A stretch of DNA of 33,195 nt, taken from positions 1-33,195 of IMG/VR virus record IMGVR_UViG_3300002835_000646. One strand, given 5' to 3'. A program made the translations under genes and the position numbers. The notes beneath the pieces are model-generated. The model was not told the origin of the DNA. It made no database searches and saw only the letters and a program-made list of their open reading frames with translations. The DNA is from a virus. Below, in pieces: positions 1 to 7,338 of this stretch (positions within the stretch are counted from its first letter, which is position 1; the number at the start of each line of letters is the position of its first letter).

Positions 1-82
1 GCTCAGTGAAGAACGAGCCGAGGAAGGTGATGTTTGCGAGGATGCTGAAGGCCAGTGATGTCTTGCCGCTGGTGAGGGTCAT
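1..82 (-). CDS. Partial small leftward protein with hydrophobic N-terminus
   Basis: Reading leftward, an ATG at 82 is preceded by an AAGGAA ribosome site and opens a frame that runs off the left edge of the window, so only 27 codons are visible. The visible N-terminus starts MTLTSGK and continues with a hydrophobic stretch (LAFSILANITFLGSFF), which suggests a signal anchor or transmembrane segment. It lies downstream of the 57-residue leftward gene and probably shares its transcript. No family can be recognised from so little sequence. Membrane placement is inference from composition only. Confidence 0.5.
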   Translation of the reverse strand, partial: MTLTSGKTSLAFSILANITFLGSFFTE

Positions 83-107
83 TGGATAGTTCCTTGTGGT
101 TAGTGAT

Positions 108-128
108 GGGAGGTTGGAGGTCCCTCCC
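108..128 (-). terminator. Stem-loop between the two leftward genes
   Basis: GGGAGG at 108-113 can pair with CCTCCC at 123-128 around a 9-base loop, just after the stop of the 57-residue leftward gene. There is no T-run beyond it in the leftward direction. It may be a weak terminator or an mRNA-stabilising hairpin rather than a full intrinsic terminator. Confidence 0.3.
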
Positions 129-135
129 GATTGGA

Positions 136-309
136 TTAGCTGAAGAGGTTGAGTACGCCTAGGACGAATAGAGCTGCCATGTCAGGCTTCTCTTTAGCGT
201 AGGTGATGACAGACTTGGATGCTTCTTTTGCTTTCTCAGCAGCGAGATACATCTGGTCCGGTTGTTCGTTGTCGTTGATGTTGTTGGTTGTATTGGCTTG
301 GTTGTCCAT
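136..309 (-). CDS. Small leftward protein of 57 residues, unknown function
   Basis: The ATG at 309 follows a good ribosome site (TAGGAG, with about 8 bases to the start), and the frame ends with TAA at 136-138. The product begins MDNQANTTNN, has a hydrophilic Asn- and Glu-rich first third, then a Lys/Ala-rich probable helix (AAEKAKEASKSV), and ends in a short hydrophobic tail (MAALFVLGVLNLFS). A longer overlapping antisense frame at 159-344 lacks such a ribosome site and reads as low-complexity sequence, so I prefer this one. It is the first gene of the leftward unit, divergent from the packaging operon. I recognise no family. The tail might touch a membrane, but this is a guess. Confidence 0.6.
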   Translation of the reverse strand: MDNQANTTNNINDNEQPDQMYLAAEKAKEASKSVITYAKEKPDMAALFVLGVLNLFS

Positions 310-402
310 GAGTAATTACTCCTAGTTAATTGACAGATACACAATAGTCACTGACCGCGAGACACGAAGTGTCGAGCGTTGACGCTGGGGGGTTACTGGG
401 CG

Positions 403-439
403 ACAAGGTTCCACGATTCTGGTTAAAAACAAGGTTCCA
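403..439. repeat. Direct repeat pair ACAAGGTTCCA
   Basis: The 11-base word ACAAGGTTCCA occurs at 403-413 and again at 429-439, a centre spacing of 26 bases, or roughly two and a half helical turns. Its place between divergent genes suggests a protein-binding site, for example for a repressor or a recombinase arm. No protein partner is visible in the window. Confidence 0.55.
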
Positions 440-528
440 ATGGCTAAATTCCGGGAAAGGGGTTGGTGCTGGAGGCGAGGGGGGAGACTATGAGTGAGCA
501 AAATAGATAGAAAAACGCATACCCCCTC

Positions 529-571
529 CTATAGAAATTTTTTCTGCAAAATTTTTCTATAGAAATTTTTT
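529..571. repeat. AT-rich direct repeat pair CTATAGAAATTTTTT
   Basis: The 15-base word CTATAGAAATTTTTT occurs at 529-543 and 557-571, 28 bases apart. The second copy sits in a near-palindrome centred on CTATAG, with A/T-rich arms on both sides. The core resembles the CACTATAG end of phage-type single-subunit RNA polymerase promoters, but the flanks do not match any known consensus and no further copies were noticed in intergenic sequence. A tandem operator is at least as likely. Confidence 0.5.
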
Positions 572-597
572 GCGGAATCAAGGGTATACTCCGGCAA
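562..597 (+). promoter_or_regulatory. Possible rightward promoter (-10 TATACT)
   Basis: TATACT at 585-590 differs from the sigma-70 -10 consensus at one position and would place a transcription start near 597, just before the nested hairpin at 602-637. No convincing -35 box lies 16-18 bases upstream. The start may therefore depend on an activator or on the AT-rich repeats before it. Confidence 0.3.
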
Positions 598-601
598 CTT
601 C

Positions 602-640
602 ACCCGGCGCAGGAGATCGACGGTCGATTTTCCGGGTAGG
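602..640 (+). promoter_or_regulatory. Nested stem-loop overlapping the HNH ribosome site
   Basis: ACCCGG (602-607) pairs with CCGGGT (632-637), and inside it ATCGAC (616-621) pairs with GTCGAT (623-628). The 3' arm of the outer stem contains GGGT, part of the GGGTAGG ribosome site (634-640) that serves the GTG start at 649. In RNA this hairpin would partly mask the site, so it could hold down translation of the HNH gene. The pairing is read from sequence; the effect is inferred. Confidence 0.45.
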
Positions 641-648
641 TTGTACTA

Positions 649-1119
649 GTGTCAGACACTAAGACATGCGCTCGCTGCCAGACGGACCTGCCCATAGCGA
701 GTTTCGAGGCTATGAAAGGCGGCTTCAGGACAATATGCCGCCCCTGTAATCAAGCCACGCGCCGTCAACAACGGTCCACGGGCTACGAACCGTACTTAAC
801 GAATCTCGTATCTACGAGCAAAAGTAAGAGCCGTAGTCGTGGGTTCACGGACTACGAGGTAACCGCCGAGTACCTCATTGATCTCTGGCAACGGCAAGAA
901 GGCCGTTGTGCGATATCAGGAGTAGTGCTCACTCACCATAACGACGGGTCGGGAGCCAAGGACTTTAACGCAAGCATCGACCGAATAGACAGCCAGCAAG
1001 GGTATATACCGGGAAACGTGCAGCTCGTTGCTCTACGGGTTAATCTCTTAAAACAGAGCTTAAGCAACGACATGCTGTACTGGTGGGTGAAGACAATTTA
1101 CCAGTACTCTTGTGATTAG
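649..1119 (+). CDS. HNH endonuclease-like protein with N-terminal zinc ribbon
   Basis: The 156-residue product begins with a zinc ribbon (C7, C10, C30, C33) followed by a basic Ser/Arg stretch. The C-terminal half looks like an HNH/ENDO VII-type fold: EGRCAISG (residues 84-91), then SIDRIDSQQGYIPGNVQLV (109-127), with N132 and K135. In this subgroup the first His of HNH is commonly replaced, and here the usual His position before DRID is Ser. The GTG start at 649 follows GGGTAGG by 8 bases. HNH proteins encoded next to terminase genes are known to take part in packaging cleavage in some phages, which fits this position two genes before the terminase. It could instead be a free-standing homing endonuclease. 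Confidence 0.75.
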   Translation: MSDTKTCARCQTDLPIASFEAMKGGFRTICRPCNQATRRQQRSTGYEPYLTNLVSTSKSKSRSRGFTDYEVTAEYLIDLWQRQEGRCAISGVVLTHHNDGSGAKDFNASIDRIDSQQGYIPGNVQLVALRVNLLKQSLSNDMLYWWVKTIYQYSCD

Positions 1120-1140
1120 ACAGGAGCAGGGCTAATATAA

Positions 1141-1419
1141 ATGCTGCCGAAAGTCCAGGTGTTCGCAATAGAGGGCTTCGAAGATGCCATTATCGGTACG
1201 GCATACCGAGGTGGCCACGAAGTGTTGGTGTACGACGGGTGGATATTTGAGGCAATCGTCGCCTCTATCGACCCTAATCCCACATCTCTTCACGAATACC
1301 TGACCAGGATCCGCTTGCATGAGCTAGGGGATCGGGCACCGGTTTTTGTTTATCTGGATGAAGAAGTTGTTGGAGAGCTTGCCGATTCAATCAGAGAACC
1401 AGGCACCCCTGTCCACTGA
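1141..1419 (+). CDS. Hypothetical protein of 92 residues
   Basis: The ATG at 1141 lies 21 bases after the HNH stop, with an AGGAG about 14 bases upstream, rather far, and a closer GCAGGG. The product is acidic, with alternating beta-strand-like hydrophobic segments (VQVFAIEGFEDAIIG, HEVLVYDGWIFEAIV) and an acidic C-terminal half (YLDEEVVGELADSI). It contains no cysteine cluster or membrane segment. I do not recognise a family. Its place between the HNH gene and the small terminase gene suggests a role in packaging or its regulation, but that is context only. Confidence 0.6.
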   Translation: MLPKVQVFAIEGFEDAIIGTAYRGGHEVLVYDGWIFEAIVASIDPNPTSLHEYLTRIRLHELGDRAPVFVYLDEEVVGELADSIREPGTPVH

Positions 1420-1441
1420 CATAGCTCAGACTGATGAGTTG

Positions 1442-1909
1442 ATGTCCCATACTGAGTTCCAGGCGCTCACTCCATACATGGGGCTGACGCTTGGAGCTCT
1501 GACCGTGCAGCAGGAGCGGCTGGTTCTATACATGGCGCGCGGCATGACGATTGCCGCTGCTGGCCGTGCAGCTGGGTACGCAAGTTATCAGACGGCGTTG
1601 GATGCGGCTAAGCGCCCGGCAGTAGTTCAGGCTCTGAACTTCTTTCGGGAGCAGATGCGGGAAGAGGTCAAGTTCACCAGGACGCACGCGCACCAGATGT
1701 ACCTGGAAGCGTACAACGCCGCAGTGAACGCGACCGAGATGAAGAACACGGTTGACTCGTTGGTGAAGCTGCACGGGCTAACGGCCCCAGACACCGCCAT
1801 GCAGGTCAACATAAATTTGAACCCCGCTCAGATAGAGCGGATGACTGACGAAGAGTTGTTGAAGCTGGCTGGTAAGGATGTCGGTTACTTGGAGCCTGAC
1901 GCGCCTTGA
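1442..1909 (+). CDS. terS: Terminase small subunit
   Basis: The 155-residue product has a predicted N-terminal helix-turn-helix (residues 19-48: ALTVQQERLVLYMARG, then AAAGRAAGYAS), a central helical region that could oligomerise (about 65-115), and an acidic C-terminal tail (ERMTDEELLKLAG). This matches small terminases, which bind the packaging site and regulate the large subunit. It directly precedes the large subunit and shares 4 bases with it. The start is uncertain: the frame is open further upstream, with TTG at 1346 and ATG at 1358, but those would overlap the previous gene and lack ribosome sites. ATG 1442 is chosen because it begins just before the conserved helix-turn-helix. Confidence 0.75.
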   Translation: MSHTEFQALTPYMGLTLGALTVQQERLVLYMARGMTIAAAGRAAGYASYQTALDAAKRPAVVQALNFFREQMREEVKFTRTHAHQMYLEAYNAAVNATEMKNTVDSLVKLHGLTAPDTAMQVNINLNPAQIERMTDEELLKLAGKDVGYLEPDAP

Positions 1910-3576
1910 CAGACGAGATCCCAACTATTGAGTGCTTGAAGTGCAAGAAGCTCCATCCGGAGACCTTGTACTCTGGTAAGCATAAAGGGGTGTGCGTCTA
2001 TTGTCTTGCTGACGCGGAGGACGCGCTGCTTAACCCAGTGCAGGTGAAACCCGACAACGAACCACTGTCAGAGGCAGCTAAGAAAGAGTTCGATGTAAAG
2101 GAACAGGCGCGGAAAGAACTAGCCGAACGAATACTGTCGCGTAAGCGGCTGCTACCGTTCGTCGAGAAGTTCAATCCGGACTACAACGCGGGTTGGGTGC
2201 ACAAAGATGTCTGCAAACGACTTGAACAGTTTTCTCGCGACGTGGTGGACCAAAAGTCTCCACGGCTTATGCTCTTTATGCCGCCGCGTCACGGGAAGTC
2301 AACGCTTGCTTCTATTTCGTTTCCGGCTTGGCATCTGGGTCGTAACCCTTCGCATGAGTTTATTAGCTGCTCGTATTCGGGTTCGCTTGCGATGGGTTTT
2401 AGCCGTAAGGTACGTCAGGTGCTTCGTGAACCGTCCTATAAAGCAATTTTTCAAACGCGGTTGGACCCGGATAGTCAAAGCGCTGAAGCATGGCTAACGA
2501 CAGATGGCGGTGGCTACGTAGCCGCTGGTGTCGGTGGCGGTATTACGGGAAAAGGTGCTCACGTTCTCGTTATCGACGACCCGGTGAAGAACCGGGAAGA
2601 TGCCGAGAGCCAGAACAATCGGGATGCTAACTGGGACTGGTATACGTCAACGGCGTACACCCGTCTTGCTCCCGGTGGTGGCGTGTTGGTCATTCTAACG
2701 AGGTGGCATGATGATGACTTGGCTGGTCGACTTCTTAAAGCGGGTTCTCAAGGTGGAGACGAGTGGGAAGTTGTCAGATATCCCGCCATCGCCGAAGAAG
2801 ACGAAGAATTCCGCAAGGCGGGAGAAGCTCTCCACCCCGAAAGGTACGACGTCCAAGCGCTCAGGCGCATCGAAAAAGCCGTAGGCCCGCGCGACTGGTC
2901 GGCGCTCTTTCAGCAAAACCCTGTTGCTGACGACGGCCAGTACTTCACTCGCAGCATGATTAACTACTACGACTTCGACGAGATTGACCAGGACTCCATG
3001 CGGTATTACTGCGCGTGGGACTTGGCGATCGGTAAGAACGATCGTAACGACTACAGCGTCGGGATAGTAGTTGGCATCAACGAGTATGACGACATGTTCG
3101 TCATGGACTGCGTGCGCGGTCGGTTCGACGGCTTCGAACTTGTCGAACGAATACTTGATCTGTACATCCAGTGGAAGCCGTCGATTGTAGGTATCGAAAA
3201 GAGCCACATCGAAATGGCGCTAGGCCCGTTCCTAGAAAAGCGCGTGCGTGAGCGCGGCTTGTTTGAGGCGTACTTCAAAGATCTTAAGACTGGGCGGCGC
3301 GATAAAGAAGCGCGTGCTCGAGCCATCCAAGGACGCATGCAGCAGGGGAAAGTGTATTTCCCTCGCGACGCATCGTTCACTGGTCCGTTGATTGCGGAAC
3401 TTCTTAGGTTCCCGAACGGTATGCATGATGACCAGGTAGACGCCTTGGCGTGGATTGGTCTCATGATGTCTGAGTTCTCTACATATCAAGCTCCAGTAGT
3501 CCATACACAGTCTTGGCGGGACAAACTTCTATCTCTTACTCGCGGACCCCGCCAAAAATCCGCGATGAGTGCGTAA
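1906..3576 (+). CDS. terL: Terminase large subunit with N-terminal zinc ribbon
   Basis: The 556-residue product shows all the marks of a DNA-packaging motor. Walker A is PPRHGKS (126-132), Walker B is LVIDD (221-225), and the coupling motif follows in LVILTRWHDDD (261-271). The C-terminal RNase H-like nuclease has acidic residues at D372 (CAWDLAIG), E431 (VGIEKS) and D508/D509/D512 (MHDDQVDALAW). It pumps DNA through the portal and cuts it. Unusually, the first 35 residues form a CxxC-CxxC zinc ribbon (C10, C13, C30, C33), similar to the one on the HNH protein upstream. The start is a TTG at 1906 whose last two bases belong to the TGA of terS, with TTGGAG about 11 bases upstream. Confidence 0.95.
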   Translation: MTDEIPTIECLKCKKLHPETLYSGKHKGVCVYCLADAEDALLNPVQVKPDNEPLSEAAKKEFDVKEQARKELAERILSRKRLLPFVEKFNPDYNAGWVHKDVCKRLEQFSRDVVDQKSPRLMLFMPPRHGKSTLASISFPAWHLGRNPSHEFISCSYSGSLAMGFSRKVRQVLREPSYKAIFQTRLDPDSQSAEAWLTTDGGGYVAAGVGGGITGKGAHVLVIDDPVKNREDAESQNNRDANWDWYTSTAYTRLAPGGGVLVILTRWHDDDLAGRLLKAGSQGGDEWEVVRYPAIAEEDEEFRKAGEALHPERYDVQALRRIEKAVGPRDWSALFQQNPVADDGQYFTRSMINYYDFDEIDQDSMRYYCAWDLAIGKNDRNDYSVGIVVGINEYDDMFVMDCVRGRFDGFELVERILDLYIQWKPSIVGIEKSHIEMALGPFLEKRVRERGLFEAYFKDLKTGRRDKEARARAIQGRMQQGKVYFPRDASFTGPLIAELLRFPNGMHDDQVDALAWIGLMMSEFSTYQAPVVHTQSWRDKLLSLTRGPRQKSAMSA

Positions 3577-3579
3577 ACC

Positions 3580-5730
3580 ATGGCTAAGATCAAAACCCCT
3601 TCGATCGAAGAACAGCAGCTTGCCCAGCAGCAGTGGAACCGGTACGTCCGGGCCAGAGACAACGGGCACCTGCAGTACGTCGAAATGGCTAAGAAATGCG
3701 ACGCGTTCTATCGCGGCGATCAGTGGGACGAGACTGATCTGGCTAAGCTGGAGGCAGAAGGCCGCCCGGCACTGACCATTAACACCGTACTCCCGACAGT
3801 GAACACTGTCCTCGGAGAACAGTCCACGCGCCGTGCCGACGTGCAGTTCAAACCGCGCCGTGGTGGTGATCAGGACGTAGCGAGCGTGCTGACTAAGTTG
3901 TACATGCAGATCGCTGACAATAACAAGCTCGACTGGGTTGAGCAGACGGTGTTCAGCGACGGTCTCATCATGGATGGCCGTGGTTACTTTGACGTTCGTA
4001 TGGACTTCAGTGATCACGTCGAAGGTGAGATCCGCATCACGGCCAAAGATCCTATTGACATCCTGATTGACCCGGATGCGAAGGAGTACGACCCGAAGAC
4101 CTGGAACGAGGTGTTCGAGACCAAGTGGATGACGCTCGATGAGATCGAGGAACTCTACGGTAAGGACAAGGCTGAGGCGCTTCGCTTCGTAGCCGAGAAT
4201 GGCAACAGTTTTGGTCGGGACTCCATCGAATACGAAGAGACCCGCTATGGTAAGACGGATACGTCGCAGGATTACTTGGGTGCCGCTATCCCAGGAAACG
4301 AAGATTATCGCAATGTCCGCGCACTGCGCGTGATCTCGCGTCAGTATCGTAAGATGGGCCGCGCGGATTTCTTCGTTGACCCGAATACCGGCGACCAGCG
4401 TGAAGTGCCTGAGAACTGGAACGATCAAAAGACTAAGAAGTTTGCCAAGCAGTACGGCTTGAGCATTATCTCTAAGGTGGTTCGACGTGTGCGTTGGACC
4501 GTCACCTGCGACAAGATCGTGTTGCATGACGACTGGTCACCGTACGATGACTTCACCATCGTGCCGTACTTTGCGTACTTCCGACGCGGTCGTCCCTTTG
4601 GGATGGTGCGTAACCTGCTCTCGCCGCAGGAGCAGCTCAACAAGATTGCCAGCCAGGAGTTGCATATCGTCAACACCACTGCCAACAGCGGCTGGATGGT
4701 GGAGAGCGGATCGCTTGTCGGTATGACTGCTGACGACCTTGAAGAGCACGGTGCAGAGACCGGCTTGGTTCTGGAGTACAACCGTGGCTCGCAGCCGCCG
4801 GTCAAAATTCAGCCGAACCAGATCCCGACTGGACTTGATCGTATTAGCCAGAAGGCGGCGATCAACATTAAGACTATTAGCGGCGTGAACGACTCCATGC
4901 TTGGGTCTGACGGCGCTGAGGTTTCGGGTATCGCGATCCAGGCCAAGCAGAATCGCGGCGTCATCATGATTCAGGTGCCGCTCGATAACTTGCGTAAGAC
5001 TCGGCATTATCTCGCAGAGAAGGTGCTGAACCTCGTTCAGAAGTTCTATACTGAACAGCGAGTGATTCAGATTACCAACGAAGATGATCCGCTCAAGCCC
5101 CGCGAGCCGCTCGTGTTGAACGAGATGACTCCGGAAGGCCGCGTGATCAACGACCTCACTCTTGGTGAGTACGATGTCGTTATTGGTACTGCCCCGGCCC
5201 GCGACTCGTTCGACGAGATGCAGTTCGCCGAAGCCCTCAACTTGCGTCTGGCTGGTGTCGCCATCCCTGATGACGCCATCATTGAGTACAGCCACCTTGC
5301 CCGTAAGGGTGAGCTTGCCAAGCGCATTCGCATGATGACGGGCGTCGAGCAGACACCGGAACAGCAGGAAGCCGCAGCAGCCCAGAACGAGATTGCCATG
5401 CAGCAGGTTCAGCTCACGCTGGCGAAGATGCAGGCGGAAGTTCAGAAGCTGCAGTCCGAGGCGGCGATCAACATCGCCAAGGTCCAGGATGTGGCGGACG
5501 TCCAACCGCAGCTCAAGATGGCCGATCTGCAGGCGCAGATCGCTATGAAGGAGCAGGAGTTGCAGCTGCGGCGTGAGTTGGCCAACTTGACCAACCAGAC
5601 TCGCCGCTCGCAGCAGGAGACCGCTGCCGCGACTCGCATCGCTGCCACCGTAATGCAGACCGCTGCAAAGACGCAGACACAAGCCGCATCGCGACCCGCC
5701 CCATTGATGCGGCCGATTACCCCGCAATAG
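3580..5730 (+). CDS. Portal protein, P22 gp1 type
   Basis: The 716-residue product is close to the length of the P22 portal (about 725). Recognisable features are the N-terminal head-crown segment with YRGDQWDE and GRPALTINTVLPTVN, the LIDPDAKEYDPKTW segment near residue 165, the central wing and stem, and VPLDNLRKTRHYLAEKVLNLV before the C-terminal part. The last 130 residues are a Gln/Ala-rich coiled coil that fits the long barrel of P22-type portals. Twelve copies would form the ring at one capsid vertex through which DNA enters and leaves. The ATG at 3580 lies 3 bases after the terminase stop. The antisense strand shows long open frames here that are composition artefacts. Confidence 0.93.
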   Translation: MAKIKTPSIEEQQLAQQQWNRYVRARDNGHLQYVEMAKKCDAFYRGDQWDETDLAKLEAEGRPALTINTVLPTVNTVLGEQSTRRADVQFKPRRGGDQDVASVLTKLYMQIADNNKLDWVEQTVFSDGLIMDGRGYFDVRMDFSDHVEGEIRITAKDPIDILIDPDAKEYDPKTWNEVFETKWMTLDEIEELYGKDKAEALRFVAENGNSFGRDSIEYEETRYGKTDTSQDYLGAAIPGNEDYRNVRALRVISRQYRKMGRADFFVDPNTGDQREVPENWNDQKTKKFAKQYGLSIISKVVRRVRWTVTCDKIVLHDDWSPYDDFTIVPYFAYFRRGRPFGMVRNLLSPQEQLNKIASQELHIVNTTANSGWMVESGSLVGMTADDLEEHGAETGLVLEYNRGSQPPVKIQPNQIPTGLDRISQKAAINIKTISGVNDSMLGSDGAEVSGIAIQAKQNRGVIMIQVPLDNLRKTRHYLAEKVLNLVQKFYTEQRVIQITNEDDPLKPREPLVLNEMTPEGRVINDLTLGEYDVVIGTAPARDSFDEMQFAEALNLRLAGVAIPDDAIIEYSHLARKGELAKRIRMMTGVEQTPEQQEAAAAQNEIAMQQVQLTLAKMQAEVQKLQSEAAINIAKVQDVADVQPQLKMADLQAQIAMKEQELQLRRELANLTNQTRRSQQETAAATRIAATVMQTAAKTQTQAASRPAPLMRPITPQ

Positions 5731-5740
5731 GAGATTGATC

Positions 5741-6748
5741 ATGTCCGAGGATAAGAAGGAAGTTACTCTTGATCGTATGCCTGGTTCAGACCCGATTGAG
5801 GACGCTCAAAGTCCCTCGATTGATCTGAACTTTGGCCTTGGCGAAGAGCCTAAGGCGGCTGCGCCGGTAGAAGAGCCAGAAGTTGCTGAGGAGACGGTTG
5901 CTGAGGCCCCTAAAGTTGAGCTGAAAGCTGAAGAACCGGTCGAAGCGCCTAGCATTCCTGAGCCTGAGGCAGGAATTGCCGCCGAACCGGAGGCAAAAAT
6001 TGCCCCCGAACCGGAGCAAAAGAAGCCGATGGTGCCGAAGTCACGCCTCGATGAGGTGCTGGCGAAGCAGAAGGCTCTACAAAAGCAGCTTGATGACCTC
6101 ATGGCTGCAAAAAACGTAGCCGAAAACGCTCCGAGTACCTACGAATTTGCTGCAAAAGAGGTCGAGTACCAGAATTTGGTGCTAGATGGGCAGCATGAGA
6201 AGGCCGCAGCCCTCCGTCAGGAGATTCGTCAGGCGGAACGTGCCCAGCTTGAGTACGAACTGACCCAAAAAATGGAGCAGAAGGTCACTCAGAGCCAGCA
6301 GATGTCGGCTTTGCAGCAGGCCGCAGCCGAGTTGGAGACGAACTTCCCGGTTTTTGACCGCGCAAGTTCCGACTTCAACGAAAAGTACACCCAGGAAGTC
6401 ATCGATCTTCGTGACGCGTTCATCGTGAAGGGTGACAACCCGGTTGCTGCGCTGTCAAAGGCGGCTAAATTCGTCATTCGTGAGTACGGTTTGGACCCCG
6501 GCGCACCGGCTGAGCCGTCTCTTGGCTCAACACCGACTGCTGCTAAGCCTGCCGTTGATGAAGTAGCCAAAAAGCGCGCTGAAGTGGCCCGTAAGATGAA
6601 GGCCGCTGAGGCTCAGCCGCCTGATATGCCGGGCGAAAGCTCTGCTGCACGCGGGGAGAAGGCGTTTGACATCATGTCGCTGAGCGAAGATGAGTTTAAC
6701 GCGCTTCCAGCAGCTACTTTGAAGCGCTTACGTGGAGACGTTGTCTAA
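5741..6748 (+). CDS. Scaffolding-like head assembly protein
   Basis: The 335-residue product lies between portal and capsid genes, the usual scaffold position. The first 100 residues are acidic and rich in Glu, Pro and Ala (repeated PEPEA-type words). A coiled coil follows (about 100-130, with LAKQKALQKQLDDL), then more helix with many Gln and Ala. The C-terminus SLSEDEFNALPAATLKRLRG resembles the capsid-binding tail of other phage scaffolds. I chose ATG 5741 rather than the TTG six bases earlier because AGGAG at 5729-5733 is correctly spaced for it. No protease domain is visible. Function is inferred from position and composition. Confidence 0.78.
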   Translation: MSEDKKEVTLDRMPGSDPIEDAQSPSIDLNFGLGEEPKAAAPVEEPEVAEETVAEAPKVELKAEEPVEAPSIPEPEAGIAAEPEAKIAPEPEQKKPMVPKSRLDEVLAKQKALQKQLDDLMAAKNVAENAPSTYEFAAKEVEYQNLVLDGQHEKAAALRQEIRQAERAQLEYELTQKMEQKVTQSQQMSALQQAAAELETNFPVFDRASSDFNEKYTQEVIDLRDAFIVKGDNPVAALSKAAKFVIREYGLDPGAPAEPSLGSTPTAAKPAVDEVAKKRAEVARKMKAAEAQPPDMPGESSAARGEKAFDIMSLSEDEFNALPAATLKRLRGDVV

Positions 6749-7032
6749 TGGCTAACCGTGATCCAAGGCTCGCCAGAGCCGGTGTGTCTGGCTACAACAA
6801 ACCTAAGCGTACCCCTAGCCATCCGACCAAAAGTCACGTAGTTGTGGCGAAGTCCGGAGACCAAGTGAAGACGATTCGCTTCGGTCAGCAGGGCGTTAGC
6901 GGCTCCCCCAAGAAGCAGGGGGAGTCAGCTGCTTACCGTAAGCGTCGCGAGTCGTTCAAAGCTCGTCATGCATCAAATATTTCTAAGGGCAAAATGTCGG
7001 CTGCTTACTGGGCTGACAAGGTCAAATGGTAA
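6748..7032 (+). CDS. Small basic phage protein (NKPKRTPSHPTKSH type)
   Basis: The ATG overlaps the scaffold stop as TAATG. The 94-residue product is strongly basic, with MANRDPRLARAGVSGYNKPK at the N-terminus, a central HVVVAKSGDQVKTIRFGQQ strand-like segment and a C-terminal RRESFKARHASNISKGK helix ending in SAAYWADKVKW. I recall close relatives in many marine phages, always as small uncharacterised proteins. The charge suggests binding to DNA or RNA, possibly packaging as a virion component. It is the first of five small Lys/Arg-rich genes in a row before the capsid gene. Confidence 0.8.
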   Translation: MANRDPRLARAGVSGYNKPKRTPSHPTKSHVVVAKSGDQVKTIRFGQQGVSGSPKKQGESAAYRKRRESFKARHASNISKGKMSAAYWADKVKW

Positions 7033-7043
7033 AGGAGTCTCGC

Positions 7044-7169
7044 ATGAAGAATATGCATCGAATGCCGGATGGCACCATGATGAAAGGTGCTAAACACAAA
7101 GGTCCGATGAAGAAGGGAGCCGCCAAGAAGAAGGCCCCTGCTAAGAAGGCCAAAGGATATGGCTACTAA
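7044..7169 (+). CDS. Very small lysine-rich protein (41 residues)
   Basis: The ATG at 7044 follows AAGGAG (7032-7037) by 6 bases, a strong ribosome site, and the frame ends at TAA 7167-7169. The 41-residue product carries several Met residues in its N-terminal half (MHRMPDGTMMKG) and then a Lys/Ala tail (KKGAAKKKAPAKKAKGYGY) like histone tails. Its end overlaps the next gene by 11 bases. It is too short for most gene finders, but the ribosome site and lysine-rich neighbours support it. A nucleic-acid-binding role is inferred from composition. Confidence 0.72.
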   Translation: MKNMHRMPDGTMMKGAKHKGPMKKGAAKKKAPAKKAKGYGY

Positions 7170-7338
7170 GAAAAGTAGCGTTAACTCCGCCGGTAATTAC
7201 ACTAAGCCGACGATGCGAAAACGACTGTTTGAGAGCATCAAGGCTGGCGGTAAAGGCGGTAAACCAGGACAGTGGAGCGCCAGGAAGGCGCAGATGCTGG
7301 CCGTGCAGTACAAAAAAGCAGGTGGAGGCTACAAGTAA
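7159..7338 (+). CDS. Small basic protein, DUF5872-like
   Basis: This 59-residue frame begins inside the end of the previous gene (ATG at 7159) and ends in TAATG shared with the next. The core TKPTMRKRLFESIKAGGKG followed by GKPGQWSARKAQMLAVQYKK matches my memory of the DUF5872 family, small basic proteins found in marine phages and some large eukaryotic viruses. The function of that family is unknown. The conserved GQWSARKAQ segment looks like a defined binding motif rather than a random basic tail. It is translationally coupled on both sides. Confidence 0.75.
   Translation: MATKKSSVNSAGNYTKPTMRKRLFESIKAGGKGGKPGQWSARKAQMLAVQYKKAGGGYK

Larger units (their letters stand above)
310..648. promoter_or_regulatory. 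Divergent control region between leftward and rightward operons
   Basis: This 339-base stretch has no gene and separates the leftward transcription unit from the rightward structural block. It holds a short inverted repeat (GACAC/GTGTC, 361-373), two copies of ACAAGGTTCCA, an AT-rich patch with two copies of CTATAGAAATTTTTT, a possible -10 box and a nested hairpin before the first rightward gene. I infer that it contains promoters for both directions and probably operators. No tRNA could be folded here despite two GGTTCCA strings. Confidence 0.6.

Noticed and set aside
159-344. 61-codon leftward frame with Thr/Ser-rich product
   Set aside because: The frame at 136-309 on the same strand has a proper AGGAG-spaced start and a more protein-like product.
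403-445. GGTTCCA strings as possible tRNA T-arms
   Set aside because: No matching acceptor, D-arm or anticodon stems could be found around them.
529-571. CTATAG repeats as confirmed phage RNA polymerase promoters
   Set aside because: Only the core resembles such promoters. No additional copies were noticed before other operons and no phage RNA polymerase gene is in the window, so they are reported only as repeats.
4537-5742. Long antisense open frame (401 codons) opposite the portal gene, and another at 3529-4527
   Set aside because: They mirror a strongly conserved portal frame, have low-complexity Leu/Arg/His-rich products and no ribosome sites. They arise from codon bias of the sense gene.
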